This document shows positions 18,275 to 26,594 of a stretch of 55,892 nt of DNA, one piece after another. Position numbers and translations under genes: made by a program. Source of the DNA: Candidatus Heimdallarchaeota archaeon LC_3 (GTDB lineage: Archaea; Asgardarchaeota; Heimdallarchaeia; Hodarchaeales; LC-3); contig MDVS01000037.1 of NCBI GenBank assembly GCA_001940645.1, forward strand, positions 1-55,892, written 5' to 3'. The stretch's first letter is position 1. The number at the start of each line of letters is the position of its first letter. The notes below the pieces were generated by a model that ran no database searches, was not told the DNA's origin, and worked only from the letters and a program-made list of their open reading frames with translations.

Positions 18275-18307
18275 TGCGCAATTCATCCCTCACCTGAAGG
18301 AATGGGA
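18275..18307. mobile_element. Possible IS200/IS605 terminal hairpin
   Basis: The sequence gcgcaattcatccct...aaggaatggga forms an imperfect hairpin (TCCC pairing with GGGA around CCTGAAGG). It resembles subterminal hairpins that I recall from IS605/IS1341 elements, where '(g)caattcatccc' is common. It is more GC-rich than its surroundings and lies beyond the 5' side of the tnpA/tnpB remnants, as an element end should. The match is from memory. Confidence 0.35.
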
Positions 18308-18542
18308 CTTTTTGCTAATAGAGTTAAATTTGGAATTTTTTTTGGGTATTGTTTTCTTTCAATATTGCTTTCCTTTTTTTTTTTCCTCTTTCAATTTATT
18401 TATGTTCTTCTTCTTCCTAATTTTAAGTATTTTGCAGGATAAATATTTCTTTTAAATATCAGTGAAAATTTGGAACAATATCTCGATAAAACACATAAAA
18501 GATTAAATAAAGTACCTTTAAATCATTTATACTTGATATATT

Positions 18543-19289
18543 TTGAAAAATGTTAAGATTCCACATTACTTATTAATTTTAGCGTTCAGTAGTACAGCAT
18601 TGAACCTTCTTTGCGGAATTTTTGGTATTTATTTTTCAATTGAGGGAGATCTAGAAATGGCTCTGAGATTATTAATCGCAGGAGCATTTTTTGATGTATT
18701 GGATGGTAAATTTGCTAGAAGAGCTCCTATAAAATCAGAATTAGGAGTTTATGCAGATTCATTTGCTGACCTATTTACTTTTGCGTTACTTCCTAGTTAT
18801 ATGGCATTGAACGCAGATTTATTTTTAGGAGATATAGTAGTTGTTTCTGATATAACTTTAATAATGCTATTAGCGGGTTTATATTCATTTGCAGGTTGGT
18901 TTAGATTGGTAAGGTTTAGTCAACAACCCACAGGTATAATGTTTGAAGGTTTACCAAGTTCAGCTGCTGCCATGTTTTTAGGAACAATGATATTACTTAC
19001 AATTCAAAATTCAACAATAGAAATTCTGAATATGATCACAACTGGTGTATTAGTTTTCGTTTCTATGATGATGGTAAGTAAAATAAATTATCCTTCTCCA
19101 AAACGAATGTGGAAAGCAGATAATTATTTGTTTGCGAGTGCAAGTGCTATTGGATTTATTTTCATAATTATTCCTAATTTCCTATCACTTTTCATAATTT
19201 TAATCATATTTATGATGTATATTTTCCTTGGACCAATCTATTATGTAAAATCTGAAGAAATAATTGCTGAAGGCATAGCTGAATCGTAA
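18543..19289 (+). CDS. CDP-alcohol phosphatidyltransferase (archaetidyl/phosphatidylserine synthase-like), 248 aa
   Basis: The family signature D-x2-D-G-x2-A-R-x8-G-x3-D-x3-D is complete: Asp51, Asp54, Gly55, Ala58-Arg59, Gly68, Asp72 and Asp76, within FDVLDGKFARR and LGVYADSFAD. About six to eight hydrophobic spans make it an integral membrane enzyme. The family moves a CDP-activated lipid onto a small alcohol; length and layout fit the PssA/archaetidylserine synthase group, but substrate cannot be told apart by eye. The start is TTG (18543), since no ATG precedes the conserved first span. A thioesterase gene follows closely. Confidence 0.88.
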   Translation: MKNVKIPHYLLILAFSSTALNLLCGIFGIYFSIEGDLEMALRLLIAGAFFDVLDGKFARRAPIKSELGVYADSFADLFTFALLPSYMALNADLFLGDIVVVSDITLIMLLAGLYSFAGWFRLVRFSQQPTGIMFEGLPSSAAAMFLGTMILLTIQNSTIEILNMITTGVLVFVSMMMVSKINYPSPKRMWKADNYLFASASAIGFIFIIIPNFLSLFIILIIFMMYIFLGPIYYVKSEEIIAEGIAES

Positions 19290-19318
19290 TACAATAGGAA
19301 AAAACATTGGTTGTTAAA

Positions 19319-19786
19319 ATGAGTAATAAAAGCGAACAAGATATTCATGGACCCGAGGGCACATGTTTTGGATGTGGACCTAAAAATGAAAAAGGATTAC
19401 AGATAAAAAGTTTTTGGGAAGAAGATGAGTTTGTTTTACGGTTTACACCATCTTCTGAGCATCAAGCATTCCCAGGTACAATTAATGGAGGAATTATTGG
19501 TTCTTTATTTGATTGTCATGGAAATTGGTGTGCAGCAACAACACTATTCAAGAGGAATCCGAATAAAATTTTTCCTTCAACAGTCACATCGGAGTTTACT
19601 TTAAAATTAAACCGTCCTACTCCTTCCGGAGTTGAATTAATAATTAAAGCCAAACCTACTGAAATTACTGAAAACAAAGTGATTGTAGAAGCCGAATTAT
19701 ATGCTAATGGAAAAATTACTGCCTCTTTTACTGGTGTGTTTTTCGCTGTAGAGGAGGGCCACCCTGCTTTTCATAGATGGAATTGA
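19319..19786 (+). CDS. PaaI-like hotdog-fold thioesterase, 155 aa
   Basis: The protein has the single hotdog-domain pattern of PaaI/YbgC-like acyl-CoA thioesterases. HGPEGTCFGCG opens the domain, HQAFPGTINGGIIGSLFDCHGNW corresponds to the catalytic helix with the typical 'hGG...lD' start, and TSEFTLKLNRPTP and FTGVFFAVEEG supply later strands. It probably hydrolyses a CoA thioester; substrate unknown. ATG at 19319 is chosen; a TTG four codons earlier is possible. It lies 30 bases after the CDP-alcohol transferase gene, so the pair may share a transcript. Confidence 0.82.
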   Translation: MSNKSEQDIHGPEGTCFGCGPKNEKGLQIKSFWEEDEFVLRFTPSSEHQAFPGTINGGIIGSLFDCHGNWCAATTLFKRNPNKIFPSTVTSEFTLKLNRPTPSGVELIIKAKPTEITENKVIVEAELYANGKITASFTGVFFAVEEGHPAFHRWN

Positions 19787-19798
19787 AAATTAATACTC

Positions 19799-20014
19799 TT
19801 ATCTCATTATAGCTTTTATATCCTTTCGAAGGGTGATAATTTCCTCCTTTGTTAGAAATTGAACTCCCTCAATTTTTGAATGCAATTGGTTCATTTTTTT
19901 ATCTAATTCATCTAATTTCTTGTCAATAGGTTTAATATAAGCTTTAAGAGCTTCATTAAAAACTTGAGCTATTATTTCCCTTAGATCATCTTTATCTAGC
20001 GACATTTTAACCAT
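19799..20014 (-). CDS. Small coiled-coil protein, 71 aa
   Basis: The sequence is nearly all helix with heptad spacing (PIDKKLDELDKKMNQLHSKIEGV). No family is recognised beyond a short coiled coil, so oligomerisation is expected. ATG at 20014, with a second ATG three codons later (MSLDKDD). A strong TATA-like box lies about 45 bases upstream, which supports expression. It converges with the thioesterase gene, with 12 bases between stops. Confidence 0.6.
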   Translation of the reverse strand: MVKMSLDKDDLREIIAQVFNEALKAYIKPIDKKLDELDKKMNQLHSKIEGVQFLTKEEIITLRKDIKAIMR

Positions 20015-20056
20015 TAAAACCTTAAATTGTAAATTATTACTTTATTAAAACTACTT

Positions 20057-20069
20057 AATTTATTTAAAG
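20057..20069 (-). promoter_or_regulatory. Archaeal TATA box for the coiled-coil gene
   Basis: On the minus strand this reads ctttaaataaatt, matching the TTTATTTAAA-type boxes seen before several genes here. It lies about 45 bases before the ATG at 20014, a normal distance for a short leader. Confidence 0.45.
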
Positions 20070-20107
20070 GTCTCCTTTTTTAATTTTTTCTTTCATATAG
20101 CTTTCTT

Positions 20108-21559
20108 TTAAGTATTTTTCGGAAGCTTAATAATCATTGTAGTTCCTTTATTTTGATCAGATCTCACAGAAATAGTTCCTTTATGGTCATCGATTATATT
20201 TTTAACAATTCCCAAACCTAAACCTGTTCCATCTCTTTTTGTTGTGAAATATGGTTCAAAAATTTTAGTTAAATCTTCTTCTTTAATACCCGATCCGGTG
20301 TCATGGATTTCTAAACATGTCATTAAAGTTTTTTCTTCAACATATGTCTTTATTTTGATTATTCCTGACCCTTTAATAGCTTGGATTGAATTTAAAACGA
20401 TATTCATGACCACTTGAGTCATTCTATCTGGATTGATTAATACTTCTGGAAGATTGGGGTCTAAACTTGTCTCAAATTTAATTCTATCAACAAATTGTTC
20501 TTTTACTAAAGATAATGGCAACATAATTATATCGTTTAATTGATGTAAATCTTTTTTGGAAACAGATCCCATACTAGAGTATTCTCGCAAGTCTTTTACT
20601 ACATTAGTAATCTTTTTTAATCCCACATGTTGATTACTAACAATTTCATTAATATCTTCCCTAATATCGACTAATTTTTTATTCAAACGTATTATATTTT
20701 CAATTTTATTGTTAAATTCAGAAAATTCAGGATGGTTTTTATAGTTTTTTTCAAATGAGGATACACACGATTCATATATTGTAAAAATGTCAAAAATTTT
20801 TTCAATATGGTTTTCAAGTCTATCAAAATCATTTATTAAAAAAGATAATGGATTGTTGATTTCATGGCCAATTCCAGACACTAAATGACCTAATGCTGAA
20901 ACTTTCTCTATATGCATTAAATAACGAATCTGGTCTTGAGCGTTTCTAAGCTCTTTAATATCAGTGAATACAAGCAAAAAACGATTAGTATTTTTTAAAA
21001 ATGTAGCTGATGCTAAAACTGGTATTATTTCACTATTAAATGATTTCAATGAAAATTCTTTATTTCTTGTGATAGGTTTCAATTCAAATGATAACAAATT
21101 ATTTTTTGATAAAAACTCTTCAAAATCAGATGTATCACTCTCGAAGGGTAACAAAAAATCAAAAGATTTATTTTCCAATTCAATGGACTCTGGTAATTGC
21201 AATAAAGATTTTATCTGATCATTTGCAAAAAGAATTTTCCCATTTTTTCCCACTTCCAATAATCCATCATGCATATTATTCATTATGGTTAATCTATCTA
21301 TTTGCTTTATATTTTCAACTCGAGTAATAAATAAACTAAATCCTACAATAATGAAAGCAATTACAATAGCATTAGCAAGTCCTCTAAGTATTACAAGTAT
21401 TTCTTGCAAATCTGATAAATAATTTGCGGCTAAGTAACCAAAAACTATGAAATCTGATATTTGCCATAAAATAAATAATGCTAATGAAAGAACTATCCCA
21501 ATCAGATACGGATGATTAGATGCCTTAAGAGTGGTCTCTTCTAGTATTCTAAGGCCCAT
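20108..21559 (-). CDS. Membrane PAS-domain sensor histidine kinase, 483 aa
   Basis: Two or three hydrophobic spans in the first 90 residues (LIGIVLSLALFILWQISDF; ANAIVIAFIIVGFSLFI) are followed by a PAS domain (MNNMHDGLLEVGKNGKILF). The kinase core has H-box GIGHEINNPLSF, N-box VMNIVLNSIQAI, G1 IHDTGSGI, the F-box YFTTKRDG and G2 GTGLGLGIVKNI, like NtrB-type kinases. There is no sizeable extracellular loop, so it probably senses membrane or cytoplasmic state. ATG at 21557-21559 (MGLRIL) is chosen over an upstream TTG. The neighbouring RHH-receiver protein is the likely target. Confidence 0.92.
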   Translation of the reverse strand: MGLRILEETTLKASNHPYLIGIVLSLALFILWQISDFIVFGYLAANYLSDLQEILVILRGLANAIVIAFIIVGFSLFITRVENIKQIDRLTIMNNMHDGLLEVGKNGKILFANDQIKSLLQLPESIELENKSFDFLLPFESDTSDFEEFLSKNNLLSFELKPITRNKEFSLKSFNSEIIPVLASATFLKNTNRFLLVFTDIKELRNAQDQIRYLMHIEKVSALGHLVSGIGHEINNPLSFLINDFDRLENHIEKIFDIFTIYESCVSSFEKNYKNHPEFSEFNNKIENIIRLNKKLVDIREDINEIVSNQHVGLKKITNVVKDLREYSSMGSVSKKDLHQLNDIIMLPLSLVKEQFVDRIKFETSLDPNLPEVLINPDRMTQVVMNIVLNSIQAIKGSGIIKIKTYVEEKTLMTCLEIHDTGSGIKEEDLTKIFEPYFTTKRDGTGLGLGIVKNIIDDHKGTISVRSDQNKGTTMIIKLPKNT

Positions 21560-21754
21560 GAGTAAAACCAAATATCAATGAAAGTTTATAAAAAATTAAT
21601 TTCTATAGAGTTAACACAAAAATGAAGAAATTCAAGCAATAGTTTGAAATCTCTCTATGCTTTATAAGTAATTTTGTAGGTTCATCCTACTCATAAATTT
21701 GAGAAAAAGATGATTTAGACAAGGTGAATAGTGAATTGTTGAAAAAGATTGCTA

Positions 21755-23329
21755 TCATCCGTTTTGGCGTCTTTTAGTAACTTCTTCATAGACTATTCTT
21801 CTTAATTCGTCTGGATCAGGAGGTTTTTCAATAAAATAGTGAATTTTAGCTTTATTGACTGCGTCTCTTGCAATATCGACTTCGCTATACCCAGTTATAA
21901 GAATTCTTACAATTGATGGATCAACCAATCGGATTTTTTCAAGAAGTTCGGTTCCTGTCATACCTGGCATTTTATGATCGCATAAAATTAATTCTATAGG
22001 GAATTTGTGAATCATTTCTAATGCTTCTTCACCCGTTTCAGTTTTAAGAATTTCATAATCAAGTTTTTCTTCGCGTTCCAAGGTTTTTGCAAGGGATTGC
22101 AAGACCCTTTTCTCATCGTCAACAATAAGTATTCTCACACGAGAAGTATTAATAGAAAACTCACAGGAATTGGTTCCAGATTCCGAACTAATGTTAACAA
22201 CTTGAAAACCCGCTGAAGCTAACATTCCATTCATTATTTCCTGTAGAATAGAACAATTAATTATTGCCTCTGAAAGTTTTATTACTTTATCATCAACAAT
22301 TTCTATACTTCCCCAACCGAAAACATTGGCAAACAAAATTTTGATGGTTTCTAATATCAGGGGTAATTGATCTGTAGATGATTCATGCTTAGCTCGAATT
22401 TCATCTAGTGTATTAACTCGTATATTCAATAAATCTTTACCAATGATTTGTAAAGCATCGTTGGCATTTTCTTCTTGAGCAACTTTGTCAAATAATTCAA
22501 CTAAGATATCTTGGGGAAGAAAAGAATATCTCCTATTTCCCGAAGTGAAAAATCCCTTATGCCAATTAGGGATTTCTAATAATAATGCAACATCCATTAA
22601 CTCTTTAATAATATCTCCTTCAGAAATGGATTTGTCTTTTGCAAATTTCTCCAAAACACCTTTTAATCCTTTTATTGTTCCCAATCTAGAATCAACATTG
22701 ATTTCAGCATGTTTTTCAGGCCGTTCTGACCATTCGATAATAATCCTTTCATTAGTAATTCTCCAACCAAAGGTAAAACCAAGAAAATCTAAAATACCTT
22801 GTAATTGAACACCTACTAATTCAGGTAGTAAGTTTGGTAGTAAATTAGGCTGAATAAGAATTTTTTTCTCTGATTCTGATGCAACTAAAACATGAAATGT
22901 CCTAAAAGTGTCAGAAATTTGTCTTACTACCTCGATAAGACTTTCATAAGAGTTTTTTATGCTTTTACCAAGATTGGTGACAATTTTTTGAATTTCTAGG
23001 TCTTCTAAAACCCATTTCTGTTGTTTTTTTAGATAATCAGAGACTGATAATCCTTGCCCTAAAACTTCTAATAGTGTATCAACCATCTTATTGTTAATTA
23101 AAACAAAACCACTAAAACTTGATAAAGCATCAAAAACTTCTGCTCTTCTTTTTAATTCTAAAATCTCTTCATCACTTTCAGTTATAGCAGTTTCAGATTC
23201 TAGTTGTTCAAGTAATTCTATACCCCTTTCAATAACTTCGTTCATTGTACCATAACGAAGTGTGAGAGAATCTAATTTTTTTCTATGTAATGGAGAGATT
23301 ACTGTTTGGATTCTTGAAGTTCTTTTCAT
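21755..23329 (-). CDS. Ribbon-helix-helix / response-regulator protein, 524 aa
   Basis: Residues 1-45 (RTSRIQTVISPLHRKKLDSL, YGTMNEVIERGIELL) look like a ribbon-helix-helix DNA-binding segment. A middle region of about 350 residues has no recognised family but may hold two related alpha-beta modules (FGWRITNERIIIEW and FGWGSIEIVDDKVI). Residues 398-524 are a canonical receiver: LIVDDEKRVL, phosphoacceptor Asp in LILCDHKMPGM, ITGYSE and IEKPPDPDEL. DNA-binding first and receiver last is the reverse of the usual bacterial order. It lies between two PAS histidine kinases on the same strand, so phosphorylation by one or both is likely. The RHH call is weaker than the receiver. Confidence 0.82.
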   Translation of the reverse strand: MKRTSRIQTVISPLHRKKLDSLTLRYGTMNEVIERGIELLEQLESETAITESDEEILELKRRAEVFDALSSFSGFVLINNKMVDTLLEVLGQGLSVSDYLKKQQKWVLEDLEIQKIVTNLGKSIKNSYESLIEVVRQISDTFRTFHVLVASESEKKILIQPNLLPNLLPELVGVQLQGILDFLGFTFGWRITNERIIIEWSERPEKHAEINVDSRLGTIKGLKGVLEKFAKDKSISEGDIIKELMDVALLLEIPNWHKGFFTSGNRRYSFLPQDILVELFDKVAQEENANDALQIIGKDLLNIRVNTLDEIRAKHESSTDQLPLILETIKILFANVFGWGSIEIVDDKVIKLSEAIINCSILQEIMNGMLASAGFQVVNISSESGTNSCEFSINTSRVRILIVDDEKRVLQSLAKTLEREEKLDYEILKTETGEEALEMIHKFPIELILCDHKMPGMTGTELLEKIRLVDPSIVRILITGYSEVDIARDAVNKAKIHYFIEKPPDPDELRRIVYEEVTKRRQNG

Positions 23330-23482
23330 TATTAATATCCGACCGTAAAATTTATTAAAATGTTTAAAGGATAAATAAAATAATAATAAAGATATTTCTA
23401 ACCTATGATTATCAAGTAAAATTAAAAAATTAATAATTTATTATTTGTATTAAAAAATTAAATTCCAAATGATTTTTCTCTT

Positions 23483-24718
23483 TTATTTCTTAATTGGAAT
23501 AAAAACAGTCATTGTTGTGCCTTTACCTTCTTCTGAATTGCAAGTTAATGTCCCATTAAGCTCGTCTATTATATTTTTTGCAATTGCTAGTCCTAAACCT
23601 GTACCATCTTTTTTAGTTGTGAAATAGGGATTAAAAATATGATTTTTTACATTTTCAGGAATTCCCACACCGGTATCTACAATTTCAAACCCAATACTCT
23701 TTGGGTTATTTTTAACAAATGTTCTCACTGTTATTTTCCCTTTATCTGGAATTGCTTGAATTGAATTCACGATCATATTTAATGCAACTTGGGCTAACCT
23801 TCCACCATTTGTTCTAATTTTTGGAATATCGAAAGTATACTCTCTTATAATAATTATTCGATTTTTAGTTTTAGAATAGACTAATTTTAAGGCTGTGTCT
23901 AAAGTTTTTTCCAATGATATTTCTTCTTTTAAAGGAGAATCTTCTAAACGCGAATAAGACTTAACAGCGCTTACTATTTCAGCAATTTTTTTCAATCCCG
24001 TTTTTGTTGAATCAGAAAGTTCTTGTAATTCAACTAAAAGGCTGCTAAATCTACTTCTCTCTTTTTCTGTAAGTTTTTCAGAAAGTTTACTTTTGAAAAG
24101 ATTCAAATCTTTCTTTAAAATCCCATCTTGTCGATCAATATCCAAAATTAGATAGGATAAAGGATTATTAATTTCATGAGCAATAGATGCAGAAAGATGA
24201 CCTAATACGCTTATTTTTTCAGCATGTAGGAGATTTTTTGTTTTTTCATGAGCTTGCTGTAATCTCCTTATATCAGTAACAATTGCAATATATTCCTTAA
24301 TTCCACCCGAATTAATAACAGGATTAATTGAAAACAATACAGAAACTGGAACTCCGTTTTTTGATCTTAAATTTGTTTCTAATGTTACACCTTTCTTACC
24401 TTTTTTGGGATCTAAGATATTACCAACAGGACGGTGTGCTGCTTTGTTTTTTATGTCTGAAAATAACCATTTCAATGGTTTTGATCTTAGTTCACTTGCG
24501 GAAAAACCCAGTAATTCATTTATCCTTTCATTAGTAAATATAATTTTCTTCCTTTCATCTAATCGTATAATTCCTTCATATATGGTGTTTATTGCAATAC
24601 ATGATTCCATACAGGTAGTATCTATCCCCTTGTCAAGGAGAATAACAGTTGATTGGTTAGTTGACAAAGAATTTTCTTTTGTTTTTATTTCTTTACTTTG
24701 ACCATCAACTAAATTCAT
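23483..24718 (-). CDS. Soluble PAS-domain histidine kinase, 411 aa
   Basis: No membrane span is present. A PAS domain at about 45-165 (YEGIIRLDERKKIIFTNERI, then LGFSASEL) precedes the kinase core: H-box SIAHEINNPLSY, N-box ALNMIVNSIQAIPD, G1 IVDTGVGIPE, F-box YFTTKKDG and G2 GTGLGLAIAKNI. The core closely resembles that of the membrane kinase at 20108-21559, so the two probably arose by duplication. A Cys-containing N-terminus (MESCIAI) could take part in redox sensing, but this is a guess. Two perfect inverted repeats lie 27-77 bases upstream of the ATG. Confidence 0.92.
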   Translation of the reverse strand: MNLVDGQSKEIKTKENSLSTNQSTVILLDKGIDTTCMESCIAINTIYEGIIRLDERKKIIFTNERINELLGFSASELRSKPLKWLFSDIKNKAAHRPVGNILDPKKGKKGVTLETNLRSKNGVPVSVLFSINPVINSGGIKEYIAIVTDIRRLQQAHEKTKNLLHAEKISVLGHLSASIAHEINNPLSYLILDIDRQDGILKKDLNLFKSKLSEKLTEKERSRFSSLLVELQELSDSTKTGLKKIAEIVSAVKSYSRLEDSPLKEEISLEKTLDTALKLVYSKTKNRIIIIREYTFDIPKIRTNGGRLAQVALNMIVNSIQAIPDKGKITVRTFVKNNPKSIGFEIVDTGVGIPENVKNHIFNPYFTTKKDGTGLGLAIAKNIIDELNGTLTCNSEEGKGTTMTVFIPIKK

Positions 24719-24744
24719 TAAGAATCACAAAAATACAAATATTG

Positions 24745-24795
24745 AAGGTATTTAATACCTTTCATTGACCAATTGGTTAAACTTACTAACCAATT
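24745..24795 (-). promoter_or_regulatory. Stacked inverted repeats, candidate operator
   Basis: AAGGTATT-t-AATACCTT (24745-24761) is a perfect 8+1+8 palindrome. Ten bases on, AATTGGTTA-aacttac-TAACCAATT (24771-24795) is a perfect 9+7+9 inverted repeat whose left arm is part of the 10-bp palindrome ACCAATTGGT (24768-24777). Both lie between the soluble kinase ATG (24718) and the divergent CDF gene. Their position suggests binding sites for dimeric regulators; the RHH protein is one candidate. Confidence 0.55.
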
Positions 24796-25163
24796 ATAAA
24801 TATTCCATTACTATCCAGTGAAAAAATTTAAAGTTGAAAGTAAATTTTAAGGAAAATTTGCTCAATAATTTGATGTAACTCATCCTTATAAAGTTGTTAA
24901 ATGTAATAATAAAAATTTCTTGACGTTTTTAGGAAGTTAAATATAAAAAATGTGAAATTCTTTCATAGGCAAAATTCTTTTTGTCCCAATAATAAAAATA
25001 ATTTTATAGGTAGTACTAAAGACCTCGTTAAAAGATGTGCTAGATATTTTTTTCAAAAAAACAAAATTCCGAAATATAATATTATGGACAAATGAGCATT
25101 AACTAAACCTTTATTTAAATAATTTGAATATGTTTTGAATATAAAGGAAGAATCTAGTGATTT
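24796..25163. other. Remaining divergent spacer before the CDF gene
   Basis: Beyond the inverted repeats this 368-bp AT-rich region shows no ORF with family features and no RNA-like structure. It ends with the TATA-like box at 25110-25120. Confidence 0.4.
25110..25120 (+). promoter_or_regulatory. Archaeal TATA box for the CDF transporter
   Basis: tttatttaaat lies 44 bases before the TTG start at 25164, leaving room for a short leader of about 20 bases that includes aaaggaag (25144-25151), a possible ribosome binding site. Confidence 0.5.
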
Positions 25164-26549
25164 TTGTTGTTCAAAGATAAAAAAATATCAGTTGCGTTTT
25201 GGAGTATAGTCGCAGCTGTTTTTCTTACTTCTATTAAGCTGATTGTTGGAGTTGCTACAAATTCGTTAGGAATTTTAGCAGAAGCTCTTCATTCTGCTTT
25301 GGATTTCGTAGCTGCTGTCATAACATTTTTTGCTGTTTACATATCAAACAAACCACCAGATAAAGACCATCATTTTGGTCATGGTAAAATTGAGAACTTT
25401 TCTGCATTAATAGAGACTGGAATATTACTAATAACTTGTGGTTGGATTATTTTAGAGGCATTAGAAAGGTTTAATCACCCTGTTAATGTAGAAATTAATA
25501 TATTTTCCTTTCTTGTAATAATTGTAGCAATAATAGTTGATTACGAAAGATCTAAAGCGTTGCTTAAAGTTGCTAAAGAGACTAATAGTCAAGCTTTAGA
25601 AGCTGATGCTTTACATTTTTCCACCGATATATTATCTTCAATTGTTGTTTTATTAGGATTAGTATTTGTTGCAATTAACTTTCCTATCGCAGATGTGATT
25701 GCAGGGTTAATAGTTGCAATAATAATTATATGGATTAGCGTTCAACTTGGTAAAAAAACTATTAGATCCCTTTTAGATCATGAACCTAAAAATGAACGAA
25801 TTTTAATAACAAATTTTCTACAAAAAGAATTTTCAGACTTAGAATTAAAGAGACTTAGACTTCGTGAATCAGGACCTCAAATTCAAGGAGATTTAATCAT
25901 AGCTGTCCCAAATTCATATAGCATAATAGAATCACATATTGTAGCAAATAATATAGAACATAAAATAAAACAAATAATCGATAATATTGATATTCTGATC
26001 TATGTTACACCAAAAAATGAATCAGAATTATCTCAAGATACCTATAATCAATATTATACTATTTTGAAATCAACAACAGTTCCGGGTATACAATTAATGG
26101 AAATACATGATATAATCATATACAAATTTACAGAAAAAATATTTGCTGATTTACATATACTTTTAGAATCAAAACTTCTCTTGAAACGTGCTCATGAAGT
26201 AACAGAAACTTATGAAAAGCTAGTAAAATCAAAATTACCTGAGATAGAATCAATACATATACATATTGAACCCTTTGAAGATCAGCAAAGAAAATTTGGT
26301 AAATCTGACGATTATGAAGTCAGAGCTATATTCCATAAGATTTGTAATAGATATATTATTATTAAAAAAATAAAAGATTTTAGTGTCATAAGTAATAAGA
26401 ATCAAATTATCATACAATCAACGATAATTATGGATTCAAAAATAGATTTAAACACTGCTCATAGAATTACTGAATTAGTAGAGAGCGATTTGTTGAAAGA
26501 AATACCGAATATACAAAGAATAACAATACACACAGAACCAGAATTGTGA
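25164..26549 (+). CDS. CDF-family metal cation efflux transporter with extended C-terminus, 461 aa
   Basis: About six membrane spans occupy the first 210 residues, with the paired metal-site motifs of cation diffusion facilitators: ALHSALD in span 2 and ADALHFSTD in span 5, plus the cytoplasmic DHHFGHGKIE. The family exports Zn, Fe, Mn or similar ions against protons. Usual members have one C-terminal dimerisation domain of about 80 residues. Here about 250 residues follow the membrane part and seem to hold three related alpha-beta repeats, two ending in IHIHIEP and ITIHTEP. The start is TTG (25164 or 25167). The extra domains may bind metal or a partner. Confidence 0.88.
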   Translation: MLFKDKKISVAFWSIVAAVFLTSIKLIVGVATNSLGILAEALHSALDFVAAVITFFAVYISNKPPDKDHHFGHGKIENFSALIETGILLITCGWIILEALERFNHPVNVEINIFSFLVIIVAIIVDYERSKALLKVAKETNSQALEADALHFSTDILSSIVVLLGLVFVAINFPIADVIAGLIVAIIIIWISVQLGKKTIRSLLDHEPKNERILITNFLQKEFSDLELKRLRLRESGPQIQGDLIIAVPNSYSIIESHIVANNIEHKIKQIIDNIDILIYVTPKNESELSQDTYNQYYTILKSTTVPGIQLMEIHDIIIYKFTEKIFADLHILLESKLLLKRAHEVTETYEKLVKSKLPEIESIHIHIEPFEDQQRKFGKSDDYEVRAIFHKICNRYIIIKKIKDFSVISNKNQIIIQSTIIMDSKIDLNTAHRITELVESDLLKEIPNIQRITIHTEPEL

Positions 26550-26594
26550 TCATACCGTGAAATTAAATCAGTTATAAAACCGGAGTCAGAAAGG

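Larger units (their letters stand above)
18142..18542. other. Intergenic region with IS debris and a polypyrimidine tract
   Basis: Apart from the tnpA remnant and the hairpin at 18275-18307, this 400-bp spacer has a strong pyrimidine run on the plus strand at about 18351-18420, including a run of 12-13 T. TATA-like sequence (gattaaataaag, about 18500-18512) lies some 35 bases before the TTG start of the CDP-alcohol phosphatidyltransferase gene and is its likely promoter. Confidence 0.45.
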
